From Ophiobolus disseminans (Eukaryota; Ascomycota; Dothideomycetes; Pleosporales; Phaeosphaeriaceae), in NCBI GenBank assembly GCA_010093685.1, contig MU006223.1, positions 702,228 through 766,227 of the forward strand: 64,000 nucleotides of DNA, given 5' to 3'. Positions 22,041 through 33,855 of this stretch are shown piece by piece; position 1 is the stretch's first letter, and every line of letters begins with the position of its first letter. Under the pieces are notes generated by a model that was given only the letters and a program-made list of their open reading frames with translations, was not told the DNA's origin and did no database searches. The position numbers and the translations under genes are program-made.

Positions 22041-23108
22041 ATGCCGCTTGTTGAGTACGCAGACTACATCGAGGACCAGCCCGAGCGCTACGAAGAGTCC
22101 GACGACGAGGACTTCAACCCAGACTCGGCGCCCCCAGAAGAAGCCTCGAGCTCGTCAGACGAAGATGCCGCCGCCGTACCAGCACAGCGCAAGGGCAAGC
22201 GGAAGGCGCCACTGGACGAGGAGCTAGATTCAGGCGATGAGGTCACAATAAAGGCTGCACGGAGGAAGAAGTCGAAGAAGCAGAAGAAGGGTAAGAAGGG
22301 CGACGATGAGGACGACGTGATCCTGTCCGACGGCGAAGGCGGGCTCATCAAGACACGCGCGCAGAGAAGAGTTGAGCAGGTCGAGCGAAGGCCACTTGCT
22401 CGCACTGAAGGCGCAACAATCGATGTCGACGCACTGTGGGCGCAGATGACGGCAGCCCCGCTGAGGCCCATACAGCCCGTCAAGCCTCAAGAACCCAACC
22501 TCACCCTCAAGCAAACCACCACCCTATCCATCTTTACAAAACCCACCGTCGAAGCAGAAGCCCAAATCCAAATCTCAAAAACCTACACCTTCGCCGGCCA
22601 AGACACCACCGAACAGAAATCCATCCCCCGCTCCCACCTCCCCAAATACACCTCCGACGGCTGGACCCCCCTCTCCCCCAACCCCAGCACCCCCTCCGAC
22701 CCCTCCAAGCCCAAAGCCAACACCTCCAAGCTCCGCCGCCCCCTGCGCCGCCCCTCGCGCTTCGACCCCAACCCCACCGGCTTCGTCCGCGTACTCCCCC
22801 CCGAGCACCAACTCTCCTACCCGCGCGCCACCACCACCCTGCACCGCGAAATGCCGCCGCCAGAACTGCCCCTCAATAAGGGCAAGGACAAGGCGCAGAA
22901 ACTCAACGTCGTGGACAAGTCGCGCATGGACTGGACGGGCTTTGTCGACAAGGAGGGCATTGCGGACGAGTTGGATACGCATGGAAAGACCAAGGAGGCG
23001 TATCTGGGGCGCATGGAGTTTTTGGCTGGCGTCGAGGCGCGGAGAGAGGAGGAGCGGAAGAATTTGAAAGCGAAGGGTATGCCGGCTGTTGGGGCTGGTA
23101 TGAGTTGA
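22041..23108 (+). CDS. SWC5: SWR1-complex subunit Swc5 (BCNT-C / bucentaur domain)
   Basis: A single exon encodes 355 residues. The N-terminal third is acidic (ESDDEDFNPD, SSSSDEDAAA, LDSGDE) with basic KKSKKQKKGKKG tracts. The C-terminal ~80 residues contain the diagnostic BCNT-C block: KLNVVDKSRMDWTGFVDKEG, IADELDTHGKTKEAYLGRM and EFLAGVEARREEE. Swc5 is needed for SWR1 to exchange H2A for H2A.Z. The acidic N-terminus with DEF/Y-type motifs is the H2A-H2B-binding part in yeast. The gene is divergent from the AT-hook membrane protein and convergent with the RdRP gene. Confidence 0.93.
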   Translation: MPLVEYADYIEDQPERYEESDDEDFNPDSAPPEEASSSSDEDAAAVPAQRKGKRKAPLDEELDSGDEVTIKAARRKKSKKQKKGKKGDDEDDVILSDGEGGLIKTRAQRRVEQVERRPLARTEGATIDVDALWAQMTAAPLRPIQPVKPQEPNLTLKQTTTLSIFTKPTVEAEAQIQISKTYTFAGQDTTEQKSIPRSHLPKYTSDGWTPLSPNPSTPSDPSKPKANTSKLRRPLRRPSRFDPNPTGFVRVLPPEHQLSYPRATTTLHREMPPPELPLNKGKDKAQKLNVVDKSRMDWTGFVDKEGIADELDTHGKTKEAYLGRMEFLAGVEARREEERKNLKAKGMPAVGAGMS

Positions 23109-23720
23109 GATTTGATACCCAATGCGGTTATTGTTTGCGAGTAGATTTAGCGATGTTAGACGTGTAAAATGTTCCAAGAGAAGGGCAAAATTCAACTATC
23201 TCAAAACGACGGCGAGAAATAAGTACTCAAACTGTAAACAAATATCAACGACGCATATAAAATCCCCACAAAATGAAGGCTCCAAGCACATCATCCTACA
23301 AATGTCTCATTTCCCATGTCATCCCTCTTCTCCCCTCTGTAATGTGTAACCGCCTCATAGAAGTGTAGAATTGGTTGTTGAATGGCTTAGTGAGGTCCTC
23401 GGACCGGCTTACTTTCTCGCTCTCTCTGTATTTGTTTGTTTGTATGTATGCTTGCATGATAGAAACGCGACAATGAAATAAAGCGTGACGTGTAAAAGCG
23501 GGGCATGTGAACGAGCGTACAAAGTAAGCAAAATACATCCAACGAGGCTGTGCTGATAGACAAAAGAGTGGCGGTGCAGCTCGATGCGATTGGTGTTTGT
23601 GGTTTCGGTAGGGAAGCGCTGTCGAGACGCGCAGAAGTGGCATGCTTGGACGAGTAAAATAGGCTAGGTCTTGAAGAAACACACTGACATCCATGGCTGC
23701 GGCGTAGGAGAACATGGCTA
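23109..23720. other. Intergenic region between convergent genes
   Basis: About 0.6 kb lies between the stops of SWC5 and the RdRP gene, probably two 3' UTRs. No gene is seen. Confidence 0.55.
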
Positions 23721-26700
23721 CTAACCATGCAGCTGCTCCACCGTGCTCTCAAAGTCCTCATCGCTCAGATCCTCATACTCGTTGCTAGGACCTTCGTCCT
23801 CCTCGTCTTCCGGCTTTGGAGCTTTCATTGGTTTTGGCTTCAAATTCGCGAAGATAGGTGCGACGACGTCGTATGTTCCGGGCAACGATCGTGCCTTCAA
23901 GCGCGAGAGTTCTCGTCCTGCCATGTGCCAGACCAACGAGTGCCTAGTCGGGTTTTTGCAGTAGAAGGCTGACGCGCGGATGGTTTCCCAAGTGGTGGGA
24001 TGCTGTGGTCCGTAGTAGGAGCGAATCAAAGGCGCAATGTCTTCCTTGAACGCGTTCTTTGAAGATGGTTCTATAGCGCGAAACTGATCGTAAACGGCGT
24101 CGAGTGCTTTCGTGTATTGGTCAAGAGACATAGCAGATCCGTTGCCAAAGAGACCGTTCCACTTGTCTCGAACCTTTGAGAAATGGTTGACAAGGTCATT
24201 CAGCTCAGCCGTGAGGTCCGAACCAGCACTATTCAAGAGTCGAAGGTAGGGAAGTCGAAGCTCGGGATCGTCATCCTCCACTTTGCACAGCCTAGTATTG
24301 ACGTGATTCATCGTCTCGATGTTGTGCGCTTGAAAGACGTCGAAGAACAAGTAATCCAGCACATTATCAGGGTTGTGACGGATCTTCTTCTGGTCAGATT
24401 TGCCGCCTTCGTTCTCCTTGACTTTCGCGTTGGCCTCCATCGCTTCCTTGTAAGCAGGCATCTTCGGGTTGCCACATTTGAGTTCGAATCGAACGAGTTT
24501 GGTGTAATCTTTCTCCGTGAAGGTGTACGCTTGCTTTGTCGCATCAACAAGCAAGTCGTGTATATCGCACAACGCGTCAATCGCGGCCGAGCAAATCCGG
24601 TTTTCTTTATATGACACCTTTTCCAAGAAGTTTGTTGCCTTTCCGAGAAGAGAAGGGGCTGTTCTGAATTTGAAGGTCTCTTTCAACAGACTGTCAACGG
24701 TGGAGAGATTTTTGGTGTCCATCACCTCGTGTACTTTTCGACGATCTGTTGTGATGCCATACTTCGATGGGTCTAGCGGTGCCATTGGTGCTGGAGCATT
24801 ACGGAAAGGCTCCACAAGGCAATCTTCCCAACAGGTCCAGAAAATATCGCCGTCATAGTCTCCGCCTTGTAGTTTACCCGCGAGCGGATACTCGCCTCGG
24901 GTTGGGAATACAACAACATTGACCAAATGAGATAATTCAGGCGAGCACGCTACGCGCACTTTCTGAATGTCAGATCGGCGACAAGCAGGCTGACGTGCAA
25001 GCAAAATTTCAAGCCCGTTCAGGTTGCGGTATGAGTTCCCAGTGTATTTGTCTGTGAAGGGGGTTGAAAAATGCACATGAACCTCGCCTGGAACATGGGT
25101 TCAGTACAATCTCGCAAGCGATGTACATGAGCTGACTCACCTGGTCGGAGCAATCCACTCGGATCTGTAACGCCATACATAAAGGTCGCTTTGCCGAGTG
25201 GAGCGCGGAGCTTCTGCTCCATCCAGGTTTGGCGCTGCTTGAGAAACCGGCCGAGAACAGATGCCAGGTATGGGGCTTGCTCGGGATTGAAGCCACTACG
25301 CAATAGATGCTTAACCTTATCAGGTAGTGACAATGGAAGGGCAGCTTGCCAGCGGACGTTGCCTGCATCTTTGGTGGCAGCGCCCTCTCTCGTCACCCAG
25401 TTATACAGGGTTACAGGATCAGACACCATATCCAAAAGTGCCCTTCTCTCATCATCTAGCCGATCGGTCATGAGCTTTGCAACAACACTTTTCAGCACTC
25501 CTCGATCAACCAAGATTGGGATGAAAGAAATGTGCAGGTCTGTCGCGCTAGCTGCTTGGCTGTACTTCAAGAGATTGAAAGTAAGCCGGTGCTTGTTGAA
25601 CCGCCTGTCATCAGCGCGATCTTCCCATGGTGGTTCGAATTTCAGTTGGCTGTCTGTGATCTCAATCCATACATCCAAGTCCTCTGGGCTGCGCGTTTGT
25701 GGCTCTCCGCTGATGATCCACATCCCCTTCGCACCACCAATGCGACCTTGTATGGCGCTCGGGAATGGGTCTTCAGATCCAGTCACCTTCCTGTACTGCT
25801 TCCAGATCATCAACGCCGCACCTACAGAGATCCGTGAACATCCGTCGTTCATCACCTGAGGACCATTCGCTTTCTCGGCCCAAGATAGATTATCGTCATC
25901 AAACTCGGTTGCTTCTGGTGTTCCGTCCGAGTATGTGTCTCGAATCTGCCGAATTTGCGAAGGCAAGAACATAAGGGTTGGTATGGTTTTAGACAATCCA
26001 AGGTCTATGCGTGCGATAGCCTTGCAGAAATTCTGGTCCTTGTTGACGTCGAGCGGCATGTACTCGTCTAGCATTTGACCAACTAATAACGGCCTGTCAA
26101 TGCCAATACCGTCCACGGCGAACAAGACGAGACGCGTCTCTGCATTATCGTCCTTGCGAGTCTCGCCCTTTCTCTTGATCGGCTGGATGTGAAACACACG
26201 CCACGAGCGGCCCAGAAAAAAGTGGGTCTCCGACAACCATGCGTTGTATTCCTCTTGTATTTCCTGCATCTGTGTAGAAGTGAAACGCTCAGGTTTGTTC
26301 GCGCTGAACGAAGGGACTGTCAAATACAGGAATCTGTCACTTCCAAATTGTCGCTGCAGTTGACAAGATGTTTCCGAGTGAATTGGTAGCAATTCGAGTT
26401 TGAATGCCGACTTTGACGCTGCTAGATTAAACACAAGCTTACCTTTGAACGAGAATCCCTCGAACGATTTTCGAGCTGCGGCCCATGCTGATCCAGATTC
26501 ACGGAGCGCAATCTTGGAGACCTGTGGATGATCCTCAAGTCGCTTCCAGAAGGCATTTGCATCACTCTGGGCTTCAAATGGATTCAGTCCATGCATAAGA
26601 TCTAGCATGGAGATGGCGTGTGCCTCGGCAATACGACAGCAAATGAACAAGAGGTGGTACGAGAAAGCTTTGAGTTCGACGGGGAGACGATCAACGAAAA

Positions 26701-28138
26701 GGTTTTTCGTAGGGATCTCGCGAATGTACCAAGCTTTGCGCAATGGAGATACAGTTTCATTTGGCGGAGCATCTGTCGTACCATCGAGCAACGGAGGAGC
26801 TCCGTGAGTGGAGTGTGAGCGTGTAAGAGTCTCTTTATGGGCAGATGGTGCTTTCTGTGGCGAGTTGGTTTGCAACAAGAATGGTGATGGCAACGGTAAA
26901 CCAGGTTTCGTGATTGGCAATGAGAGAGTCTCAGCCTTTTCGATTGCAGCTGCGAATTCAGGCTCGTCCATAGAGCCATATGTCGACGTGCTCTCTCTTG
27001 TGTTAGCCTGGGATGATCCGGGATTCAAATTGTCAATTTGACTCTCTAGTTTTGTTCCAACATAGAGCAGATCCTGGTCACCCAAAGAGCCCATAGTCAT
27101 TGAGCTTGTCCTCGTCATCTTGAAATCTCGTTCAGAAGCTCCATCGTGTGAGGTGAAGGAGGTGTTAACCGTGTCGGCTCGCGTCTGCTGAGACGATGAC
27201 ACACTTGCGTTGAATGAAGTGTTTGCAGACGTTGTGGCGGTAGTAATCGTGGCGGCATGGAGGGATGTAGCCATGTCGAGGGTCGGCACTTTGAATGGAA
27301 GCTGCTCACCAGGCTTTGCATAGGGCTGAATGTCCACAGACTGTTTTCCCTTCGCAGTTCTCGTCAGCTTTGGCGATAACCCAGAGTCATTGGAGCTGTC
27401 GGAGGGCCTTTTGCGAGGGTTGGGCCTAATGAAGTGAGTGCTTGCCTGTTTGCGCCTGGAAGACGGTGTGGGAGATGGCGGGGTTTCAAAATCATCGTCA
27501 TCTTCCTCGGTCGAGGACCCAGGTTCGGGAGCAGCCGTGTAGTGCGAGTCTGCTTCCTCGCAACGGTGGAGGAATGTAGTGTTGGGAGTGGTCGGGTTCG
27601 AGGCTGAAGAGCATTAGCTACGCTTGTGGGAGTATTGCTTAAATGACAAGAGCTAGAGCGTTCTTCCAAGCATGGGCCTGTGGGCAAGGTCGAAAGTACA
27701 CTTACTTAGCAAGCTCTTTGGAGGCACGTTCTTTGGGGTCCCAGTCCTCGATGGTGGACCTGGCGTAACCCGAGACTTAAGCATGTCATGTAGTACATCC
27801 AGAGGAGCCTCGGTTGCAAGACCAGCGCGCGCTGTCCTACCAAAGTCCTGAAGCACATCGTCTAAAGCTGGTCTTGCGGAGTAGAATAGGTGCTGAATTC
27901 TACGGTAGGTCCTGTCTGCGGCTGTGCGGTTGTGCGCTGGTGAGCGTAATTGACTTTGCCCTCTAGTTAAACCCAGCTGCCATTCGTTGTCGAGCTCGCG
28001 GATGAGGTTGTCTAATCCGGGATTACTCCGCAGACGATGAGGGGTCTGCGGGTGTGGTAGCGAGGCGGCAGCGGGAACAGCCGGCCTGCTACCCATTCGA
28101 TTCCAAGCATTGTCCTCAAGACGGCGGGTGGGCCGCAT
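23721..28138 (-). CDS. RNA-dependent RNA polymerase, QDE-1/SAD-1 (RdRP) family
   Basis: Three exons, 28138-27706, 27603-25141 and 25087-23721, give 1420 residues, close to the 1402 of Neurospora QDE-1. The catalytic double-psi beta-barrel motif GGDYDGDIFW is intact, with DYDGD at about 1042-1046. Around it are CSPELSHLVNVVVFPTRGEYPLAGKLQGG and, upstream, ARIDLGLSKTIPTLMFLPSQI and RPLLVGQMLDEYMPLD blocks. The first ~300 residues are low-complexity, Ser/Thr/Pro-rich. Cellular RdRPs make double-stranded RNA from aberrant single-stranded RNA for Dicer, in quelling or in meiotic silencing. The length and motif position favour QDE-1, but assigning the paralogue (QDE-1, SAD-1, RRP-3) needs a tree. 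No Dicer or Argonaute gene is in the window. Confidence 0.94.
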
Positions 28139-28666
28139 GACCGCTAGCCATGGAACAGAGATACGGTGAACCAGTCAATTCGGAGATGGTGGTAAAGCAA
28201 TAAACAGTTCGAAGTAAACGAAAGAGGGCGGGAAGGCTGAGGTTTGTGCCTGAGGCCGAGTTTCAGGTTTCCTAGAGAACGGCTGGGGCGCGGCGGTGGG
28301 CGCTTAACGACGCGGTTGGTTTGTCGCGAAGTCACGAGACGTCTGCGATAAGAAATTATAACTCTATAATTTCACGCCAGGACACTCATAGGTAAGTCGC
28401 ATCAGGTGAGATGTGAGGTGGGGGCTCGTTACAAAAGAACCCTTCAATTGCAACACCATACGTGAAAGACAGCTGCGATGGACACTGTGAGAAGCGTCTG
28501 CACCCAGCTCAAATCATCAAAAAGCACAGCTGATCACTACATCAAAGCCTTGTGATAGTTCCCATATTGTCATCTAGATTCGTGATGCTTTTCGCGCTGT
28601 GGCGTTACTCCATCATGCATGGTATTCGTCAAATCAATCGCCCAAACCCAAACCAGCACACCCCGC
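28139..28666. other. Intergenic region
   Basis: About 0.5 kb lies between the RdRP start codon and the TCTP stop. It holds the RdRP promoter and the TCTP 3' UTR. No gene is seen. Confidence 0.55.
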
Positions 28667-29395
28667 TTAGACCTTCATCTCGGTCAGACCGTGCTTCCAC
28701 ACGGTCACGAAGGGTGTGACACCATCCTCACGGTAGTTGAGGAGGACGATCATGCCGTCAGGGTTCATCGACTCGCCGGTGAAGAACTCGTAGTCCTTGA
28801 AGTTGGAAATGATCTTCTTGGCGAAACCCTGGGCCTTGCTCTCGAAGTCCTTGATCTCAGCCTCATCGGCGCCCTTGGCCTTGAGTGCCTCCTTAACTGC
28901 CTTCATGTATCCTGTCGTATGTCAGTGCTGCAACGACCAAATACATATTGTTCAAACATACCCTTGAGATATGTCAGGTAGCTCTTCTTGTCGAAGCCGG
29001 TCGAGTTGAGACGGAAAGAGTGGACAACGTCGATGACCTGTTCCAGGTTGTCATCGGCGCCCTCCTCGGCCTCCTCAGCGGATGCGTTGGCGCCGGTGTC
29101 TGTGTGTATTAGCCGGGGCGTCTCGAGCGGGGCGGGGTGGTATGCGCACCGAAAGATTCACCACCAACGGTGATCTTGCGGCAGTCGGCCTCGTACGCAA
29201 CGCCGTCGATCTCCTTGATGTCGTACGAGTCGGAGATGATCTCGTCGTCGGTAATCAGATCCTGGAATAAGAAGCAGGATTAGCAAGACTGGCCTCTGAA
29301 GATGTGGCTTTGAAGTTTGAAGACGGGGCGGTGTCCCTGCAAAAGGCGGGGTAATTGCGCGGTGGTGGACGAGAGCATACCTTGTAGATAATCAT
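28667..29395 (-). CDS. TMA19: Translationally controlled tumour protein homologue (TCTP/Tma19)
   Basis: Four exons, 29395-29381, 29261-29150, 29099-28962 and 28911-28667, give 169 residues, the family's usual length. Exon 1 is only five codons (MIIYK). TCTP motifs are clear: DLITDDEIISDSYDIKEIDG, then the ANASAEE acidic loop, VIDVVHSFRL, FDKKSYLTYLKGYMKAVK, and the C-terminal EFFTGESMNPDGMIVLLNYR and TPFVTVWKHGL. The protein is abundant, ribosome-associated and calcium/microtubule-binding, and yeast Tma19 moves to mitochondria in stress. Its upstream region is shared with SUR2, which is divergent. Confidence 0.96.
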
Positions 29396-30028
29396 GGTGG
29401 CGGTTGTGTGGGTATTTGTGGTATGTGGGTAATGAGTGTAGGTTGCGGTGCTGGTGCCGAGCGGAATGGGTGTTTTATAGCTAGCGGAATCGAAGGCGGG
29501 CGATTCGAGGGAGCAAATCTTTGGCCTTTGGCGGGGTGGTAAATTTGGGCGGGTGGCCCCAGCGCCGCTCTAGGGCGGTTCTGGGCGGTGGCTTGCTTTC
29601 ACGTGCAGGGGGCGAAGCAGCGACACGTGACTCCGTCCGTAGCGGCAGTCCGGACGCCGAAGCGGCGAAAGTGACATGACGCGCAGAGTCTCCTGGATCG
29701 CTTCAAAGAGCTCTCTCCACCCTCACACGACCCCAGATATCCCGTCCTGCTCTGCCCACCTCAGCCTCTCCTTTTCTGAGCCCGTTCTATCTGCCCCTCG
29801 CCAATTCATTGCCGCCTATAACATCGCACTTTCTCCCTAATTTCCCTGGTCCGCGACATCCGGTTGTGCTCCGCCATTGACCCCGAGTCCTGCTTACAGA
29901 CCGCCGTCCGCAGCACCAACCCTATATACGCAGCCTACCCGTCGATTGCTGTATCGTTCCACCAACTCTACGCGTGCATACATACTTAATCGCCATTTTG
30001 CGTAGTGCCCGATCCGACACGCCGCACA
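29396..30028. promoter_or_regulatory. Shared divergent promoter region, TCTP / SUR2
   Basis: A 633-bp region lies between the ATG of TCTP and the ATG of SUR2. It is GC-rich near TCTP and becomes C/T-rich toward SUR2 (CCTCACACGACCCCAGATATCCCG and similar pyrimidine tracts), a common leader composition in filamentous fungi. No specific binding site can be proved by eye. Confidence 0.5.
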
Positions 30029-31384
30029 ATGGCCGGCGCAAACACAACATCTTACGACCTGCCTCCGCTACCCGACTACACACTTAAGCCTTTGACGCCG
30101 CTGTTGTCGTGGGTGTCCGATGCCGTCATCACAGCCTTAATGCCGGTGATCGGGTACTGGGTTGTCTCGTTGATATTCCACGTCATTGACGTATACGACC
30201 TCTTCCCGCAGTACCGCCTACACACTCCTGCAGAAGTTCTCAAGCGCAACCACGTGTCGCGGTACGAGGTTCTGCGCGACGTTATATTGCAGCAAGTAAT
30301 AGAGATCGTGGCCTCCCTGGGCCTGGCCTACTTCGACGAGTCGCCAACCACTGGCAAGGCGGACCACGATGTAGCTTGGTATGCCCAGAAGATCCGGCTA
30401 GCACAGCGCGCGGTGCCGTACATTATGTCTACCATTGGACTCGACCCCACCGGAGTAGCGACCAAGCTCGTTGATTCGCAGCCCGCGCTCGCATCCATTG
30501 CTATGGGAGGACAATACCCGGGACTGCTGCAGACCATCACCTTTGCGGGAGAGCAGAAGCTGGCTCCTGGTTTCGCATCGTGGGAGTTGTCGCTCGCGAG
30601 CTTCATCTATTGGTTCGGCATCCCCACAATCCAATTCTGCGCGGCTATCGTCATAATTGACGCGTGGGAGTACATGCTGCATCGTGCCATGCATATGAAC
30701 AAGTGGTTATATGGTGAGAATAAATACACATTGCGCTTTTCCCTGTAGCTAACATAGCCAGTCACATTCCATTCACGCCACCACCGTTTATACGTACCTT
30801 ATGCGTACGGTGCTCTATACAACCACCCACTCGAGGGATTCGCTCTAGACACCTTGGGCGCGGGGCTGGCCTACCTGCTCACAGGCATGACTATGCGACA
30901 GTCCATCTGGTTCTTCACCGGATCAACCATGAAGACGGTGCTTGACCATGGCGGCTATGCTTTCCCATGGGACCCAGTCCATTGGATCTTCCCTAACAAC
31001 GCCGCTTACCATGACATTCACCACCAAAGTTGGGGCATCAAGACCAATTTCTCCCAGCCCTACTTCATTTACCTCGACCGGCTCGGTGGAACAATGTACA
31101 AGGGAGACGTGCAAGAGAAGTACGAGCGGGCTCGCCGAACTGCGCAACAAAAGGTGGATCAAGAGAAGGAAAACCAGGCGAAGGCGGTGGAGGCCGTCGC
31201 TGCTTCACTTCCCGTGAGCGATGAGAATGTCCGGCTACAAGGAGCTTCAACGCCACGCATGTCGCGTAAGAAGGCGACTAGCATCTCAACCCCAGCTGGA
31301 AATTTCAAAGACTTGACCAACATGGTCAATTCAAACCTCCATGGCCGGAGAGCGAACGTCCTAGGCATGGAGAGTTCACATTAG
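30029..31384 (+). CDS. SUR2: Sphinganine C4-hydroxylase (SUR2), fatty acid hydroxylase family
   Basis: Two exons, 30029-30713 and 30762-31384, give 435 residues. All three histidine boxes of the di-iron hydroxylase superfamily are present: HRAMH (218-222), FHSRHHR (231-237, spanning the intron junction) and YHDIHHQ (311-317). Membrane segments include LMPVIGYWVVSLIFHV and FGIPTIQFCAAIVIIDAW. WEYMLHRAMHMNKWLY and DPVHWIFPNNAAYHDIHHQSWG match Sur2. The enzyme makes phytosphingosine from dihydrosphingosine in the ER. The C-terminal ~90 residues are charged and Ser/Thr-rich, longer than in yeast. I chose the ATG at 30029. The frame is open slightly upstream but has no ATG there. Confidence 0.94.
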
Positions 31385-32025
31385 ACTTTTTTTTACCTTA
31401 ATTGCATTGTTTTTCTGTCCTCGTAAACATACCACATCGAGGACAGATAATGTATAGTCGCTTGGTGTACACACTTGGAAGGATCCGGCACGTTCGCTTC
31501 ACTGTTTTGTATTACCTTTTGTATTCTTCTGGAAGTGCCACCTTTTGTCGGTCGATTACGGTCGGTTCTGTCGCTCATGTATTGTACGAAATTTGGTCAT
31601 GGCGTGGTCGCGGGTGGTTCGTCACGACACTCAATCACACTATTTGTTTCTGGATGTCATCATCTTTATCGTTGCGCAGTAATTCCGACCGAAGGTGCCA
31701 ATACTTTTCAGAGAAGGTGTTTGTTGACATCACTCGGACCCTACTCACTACACAATGTTGTAGTGCTGCACATCTTCGCACCTAAAATCGTAGAGCTTGC
31801 ATGAACCTTCTGCGTTGTCCCTTCACAATGCATAACTTCACTGGCTCTCTCATAGTCGCTGTACAGCGCCTGCCGCGACAACATCCAGAACCTACATTAG
31901 GCTCCGCCATATTCTACTGTACTGGGAACAGACTCGGTTCTGATCTCTATTCAAGGTCTCCAATTCGTCCCACCATCTGAAACGCGCTACATTGAGTTAC
32001 CTAGCAGATCGATATTAGAGTCACG
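31385..32025. other. Intergenic region
   Basis: About 0.64 kb lies between SUR2 and the next gene. It begins with a T-rich 3' UTR (TTTTTTTTACC). No gene is supported. Confidence 0.55.
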
Positions 32026-33855
32026 ATGGTTACATTCAAGATGCCCAAGAAGATGGAGACGCGCCGTCTTAACAACAGCGACTTGAAGCGACTTGCCCAG
32101 TTTCTACATGGCGTCCCGTCTTCGCTTTACTCCCGCAACGAGACTTACTGCAAGACTACCAAGAAGCAGATCAAAAAGCTTCCCCGAAGCGTTCTACAGT
32201 CCGTATTCTCCATCTCAAGCCAGAAAGAGTTGTGCTCTGTGCACAAGGGTCTTAACCACCATCTGATGAATGAGCTCTGGAGCTGGATCAGACATGAGCT
32301 CAACTCGGGTGTTGGCAAATTCCTCTTTCCGCTCATCGTAAGTAGAGCACTAACAGCTGACCAAGAGCACAAAATGCGACAACTTGAGCCAGTGTTGGAA
32401 ATGTACCGTAGAGATTTCAAACTCGAGCTCTCTGCGCCACCTGGTCGTGAACCTATCAACCGCGGTGTCAAATGGGCTTACGAGGCTGATCAGTGTCCAG
32501 CGTGCATTCTTGGCCGTATGGGCTCGGACGAGCGGGTTCTTTATGCTCTCGTTGCTGGTATGATCGGTCGCTTTCCTGCAGGCAAGATCGTCCATGGTAA
32601 AGGTCGTTCCGCTGAGCTTACCGTTGGCAAGCTGGACAATCCAAAATCCAAACGTCTTCGTTTCGTTCGCTACTGGATCAAAGCTCTAACCAAAGACCAG
32701 ACCTTGCTCCACGAAGCACTAGAACTAGGCATCCGACTCAAGAAGATACACCGCGAGTGGAAAGATGCCCGGCGCACCGAGCGGGTGTCTGTCTACGACG
32801 GCCAGTACAGCCTCAATGGCACACCTCGTCACAGCCATGAAGCCAGCGCAGGTCGCAACTCGGTAGCCCAAGACCCTTTCCGGGATCCTGAGCGCCCACC
32901 AACGGTGGTTGGATGGGAGTTTCTCCAAGACTCGCCTCATGGTTCTCAAGTCACCGAGCAACCACGCACAGTCGGCGATGCAAGCAACCAGCAGCATCCA
33001 GCGCTACGTCCTCACCCATCTGTGCACCGCACATCTTCCTCACGCTCCAACCACTCCAGCTCCCGCGACCGACGCCCATCATCGTCTCAGCGGCACCCAA
33101 CACCCCGCGAGCACATCCCATCGGCCTTCCTTGCGCCCCCGCCAGTCATCGACGGTCTCTCCACCACCTCCACACTCAGCCCCAGCGACTCCATCTCGCA
33201 AGTCTCATCCGCACGCGTCTCTCTCCTACGCATCAACAAGCAACTCCCCAACCCCCATGACCCAACCATCATAAACTACCCGCCCCCACCGGCGCCCTCC
33301 ACCACATCCACCATCAAGTCCTACGACGGCGGCAACGTCGCCGGCGCGTACTACAACTTCGATCCGTCACTGACAGAGGAGGAGCGGCTGCGCAGGTACA
33401 AGGCACTCCTGCAGGGCCCGAATCCGTTCTTAGATGAGGAGCGCAGTGTGCTGGGCATGCCGCGGCCACGCACGGAAAGCATATATGGTGATTACGGAGC
33501 TGGGGGCGAAGAGGATCCATTTGGGGATGTGGATGTCGAGGGCGAGGAGTTTGTGGATGGGGAAGTGGAAGGGCCGGAGATAATCACGTTCTGGGGTGGT
33601 GAGGCTGGACGCGGGTCGTCCAGACATGATTCAGCTGGACAGGGTTCGACTGGACATAGTTCTACGGGACGTGGTTCGGTGGAGCGTGGATCGAATACAC
33701 GTGGTGAAGTTCGGCATGGCTCCTCGGCTGGACAGGGCTCGTCAAGACACGATTCCGCTACGCATCGTTCAGCCGGTCATAGCACGGTGGTCGATAGCAA
33801 GGGTAAAGGCCGGCAGGCGTCTAAACCGAGCACGAAGTGGGGAGATACGTACTAA
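32026..33855 (+). CDS. Uncharacterised protein with Ser/Gly/His repeat tail
   Basis: A single exon encodes 609 residues and the start is the first ATG. Residues 1-250 look folded and basic: RRLNNSDLKRLAQFLHGVPS, a Cys pair in YEADQCPACILGRMG (about 153-167), and RFVRYWIKALTKDQTLLHEA. Residues 260-430 are low-complexity, Pro/Ser/Thr-rich. After a conserved-looking stretch (FDPSLTEEERLRRYKALLQ) comes an acidic segment. The end (about 525-600) consists of imperfect short repeats around G-[QR]-GS-[ST]-x-H-[DS]-S. I recognise no named family. The CxxC and the ordered N-terminus suggest a lineage-specific fungal protein, and a nuclear location would be a guess. Confidence 0.8.
   Translation: MVTFKMPKKMETRRLNNSDLKRLAQFLHGVPSSLYSRNETYCKTTKKQIKKLPRSVLQSVFSISSQKELCSVHKGLNHHLMNELWSWIRHELNSGVGKFLFPLIVSRALTADQEHKMRQLEPVLEMYRRDFKLELSAPPGREPINRGVKWAYEADQCPACILGRMGSDERVLYALVAGMIGRFPAGKIVHGKGRSAELTVGKLDNPKSKRLRFVRYWIKALTKDQTLLHEALELGIRLKKIHREWKDARRTERVSVYDGQYSLNGTPRHSHEASAGRNSVAQDPFRDPERPPTVVGWEFLQDSPHGSQVTEQPRTVGDASNQQHPALRPHPSVHRTSSSRSNHSSSRDRRPSSSQRHPTPREHIPSAFLAPPPVIDGLSTTSTLSPSDSISQVSSARVSLLRINKQLPNPHDPTIINYPPPPAPSTTSTIKSYDGGNVAGAYYNFDPSLTEEERLRRYKALLQGPNPFLDEERSVLGMPRPRTESIYGDYGAGGEEDPFGDVDVEGEEFVDGEVEGPEIITFWGGEAGRGSSRHDSAGQGSTGHSSTGRGSVERGSNTRGEVRHGSSAGQGSSRHDSATHRSAGHSTVVDSKGKGRQASKPSTKWGDTY

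Noticed and set aside
22088..23195. Long minus-strand frames opposite SWC5
   Set aside because: They mirror the GC-rich SWC5 coding sequence. The BCNT-C domain fixes the plus strand as coding.
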